This document shows positions 6,321 through 7,189 of a DNA stretch of 7,189 nt, one piece after another. This DNA comes from JAKQIM01 sp029557965 (GTDB lineage: Bacteria > Chloroflexota > Anaerolineae > Anaerolineales > UBA4823): assembly GCA_035341015.1 (NCBI GenBank), contig DAOQUL010000127.1, positions 1 through 7,189 on the forward strand, given 5' to 3'. Every line of letters begins with the position of its first letter. Within the stretch, counting starts at the first letter, position 1. The notes below the pieces were generated by a model. The model saw only the letters and a list, made by a program, of their open reading frames with translations. It was not told where the DNA came from and did not search any database. Position numbers and translations under genes: made by a program.

Positions 6321-6392
6321 AGGCTTTTGTGCTAGAATCTTCCCATATAGGGTATTTCCCTTCCAAACCATATTCAACTTTCAAAAGGATAC

Positions 6393-6397
6393 AAGGA
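6393..6397 (+). promoter_or_regulatory. Ribosome binding site of the proline dehydrogenase gene
   Basis: AAGGA lies 7 bases before the ATG at 6405 and fixes that start. A second purine run, AAAAGGA, lies slightly upstream at 6383-6389, too far to be the main site. Confidence 0.8.
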
Positions 6398-6404
6398 TCA
6401 AAAT

Positions 6405-7189
6405 ATGCTGCGTTCTTTCTTTATCTACCTCTCAAAAGCCAATTGGGCGCGCCGGATCATCACCAATTGGTCATTCGCCTGGCGGATGGTTGAGCGTTTT
6501 GTGTCAGGAGAAAAGTTAGAAGATGCGATCCAGGCGATCAAAGCCTTGAATGCCAAGGGGATCAATGCCACGCTGGACCACCTGGGAGAAAATACCGCCA
6601 CGCCTGAAGACGCCCGCCAGGCCACGCGCGACATCATTGTTGCGCTGGATGCCATCCAAGAGGCGGGGGTGCGGGCCAATGTTTCGGTTAAGCTGACCCA
6701 GATTGGCCTGGCTTTGGATCCCAACCTGTGCGCTGAGAACCTGAGCCAGATCGTTGCGCATGCCGCCAAGCTGAACAATTTTGTACGAGTAGATATGGAA
6801 GATTCGGCGGTGACCCAGATCACCCTGGACCTGATGCGCGGGGTACGCGCCAAGGGCCTGACGAATACCGGGATCGTGATCCAGGCTTACCTGTACCGCA
6901 GTGAGCAAGATATCAAAGATTTGATCCAAGAAGGCACAACGGTGCGCTTGTGCAAGGGCGCTTACAAGGAGCCTGCCAGCGTGGCGTTCCCGAAGAAGGC
7001 CGATGTGGATGCCAATTACGACCGCCTGGCGGCGTTGTTGATTGACAGCAGCAAGCTGCCCAGCAGCCAGCCGGCCGCGGCGGATGGACGTACGCCTCCT
7101 ATCCCCGGCCTGGCCACGCACGATGAGAAGCGGATTATCTTTGCAAAGCAGTATTTGCAGCAGGCCGGCCTGCCGAAAAACAGCATGGA
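6405..7189 (+). CDS. Proline dehydrogenase (monofunctional PRODH), 3' end beyond the window
   Basis: FAD enzyme that oxidises L-proline to delta-1-pyrroline-5-carboxylate, the first step of proline breakdown to glutamate. The window holds 261 codons with no stop; the family is about 300 residues, so roughly 40-60 are missing, including the usual C-terminal substrate-binding arginines. Visible PRODH barrel motifs are TLDHLGE (56-62), KLTQIGL (96-102), VRVDMEDS (127-134), QAYLYRS (160-166), RLCKGAYKE (181-189) and ATHDEK (237-242). There is no PutA-like DNA-binding or P5C dehydrogenase part at the N-terminus, so it is the short type known from Thermus and Bacillus. The usually tight turn before ATHDEK carries an extra Pro/Ala-rich stretch (about 217-235). 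It is transcribed divergently from the rpoN operon. Whether a P5C dehydrogenase gene follows cannot be seen. The start is supported by AAGGA 7 bases upstream. Confidence 0.95.
   Translation, partial: MLRSFFIYLSKANWARRIITNWSFAWRMVERFVSGEKLEDAIQAIKALNAKGINATLDHLGENTATPEDARQATRDIIVALDAIQEAGVRANVSVKLTQIGLALDPNLCAENLSQIVAHAAKLNNFVRVDMEDSAVTQITLDLMRGVRAKGLTNTGIVIQAYLYRSEQDIKDLIQEGTTVRLCKGAYKEPASVAFPKKADVDANYDRLAALLIDSSKLPSSQPAAADGRTPPIPGLATHDEKRIIFAKQYLQQAGLPKNSM

Noticed and set aside
6342..6352. CCCATATAGGG as an operator
   Set aside because: Only the three outer base pairs are symmetrical once the odd AT centre is allowed for; too short to support.
6235..6384. In-frame N-terminal extension of rpoN from an ATG at 6384
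   Set aside because: The extra 50 residues resemble no part of sigma-54, cover the intergenic promoters, and begin upstream of the predicted -24/-12 promoter start at 6262. GAGG precedes the ATG at 6234.
6516..7121. 201-codon minus-strand open frame opposite proline dehydrogenase
   Set aside because: It is antisense to a strongly conserved PRODH barrel with all expected motifs.

Overview
This window looks like a chromosomal segment from a Chloroflexota bacterium, probably of the class Anaerolineae. That is an inference from gene style, not from a marker gene. The clues are a lipoprotein built from LGFP-like 'GG..LG.P' modules of the kind common in that group, a short single-function proline dehydrogenase, and moderately GC-rich genes. 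No rRNA, tRNA, CRISPR array, insertion sequence or phage gene is visible.

Layout. Positions 1-159 hold a sigma-70-type promoter and the leader of a plus-strand lipoprotein gene (160-1593). Its stop codon interlocks with the stop of a three-gene minus-strand operon that fills 1590-6234. Read in its own direction, that operon is rpoN (sigma-54; 6234 to 4777), a soluble PAS-GAF-PAS histidine kinase (4780 to 2759) and an NtrC-type response regulator (2762 to 1590). Both internal junctions are 4-base ATGA stop/start overlaps. Positions 6235-6404 are a divergent intergenic region, followed by a plus-strand proline dehydrogenase gene that runs off the right edge (6405-7189).

The operon is the main interest. 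It holds a sigma-54 factor, the sigma-54 activator ATPase and the kinase expected to phosphorylate that activator. Immediately upstream of rpoN, on the minus strand, is a near-perfect -24/-12 sigma-54 promoter (TTGGCAC-N5-TTGCA, 6289 to 6273). Its predicted start lies 28 nt before the rpoN start codon. This predicts that sigma-54 and its activator switch on their own operon.

Two protein features are unusual. The response regulator has an intact receiver and an intact AAA+ domain with GAFTGA, but it ends before the usual C-terminal Fis-type DNA-binding helix-turn-helix. The sigma-54 factor carries a CxxC-x13-CxxC zinc-ribbon-like motif where the acidic or Gln-rich region II normally lies. A reasonable reading is a compact, self-amplifying sigma-54 switch whose activator works without sequence-specific enhancer binding, possibly on few promoters. 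The signal sensed by the kinase and the other target promoters cannot be read from this window. The lipoprotein and the proline dehydrogenase have their own candidate sigma-70 promoters and no clear link to the switch, except that the proline dehydrogenase promoter may overlap the sigma-54 promoter.
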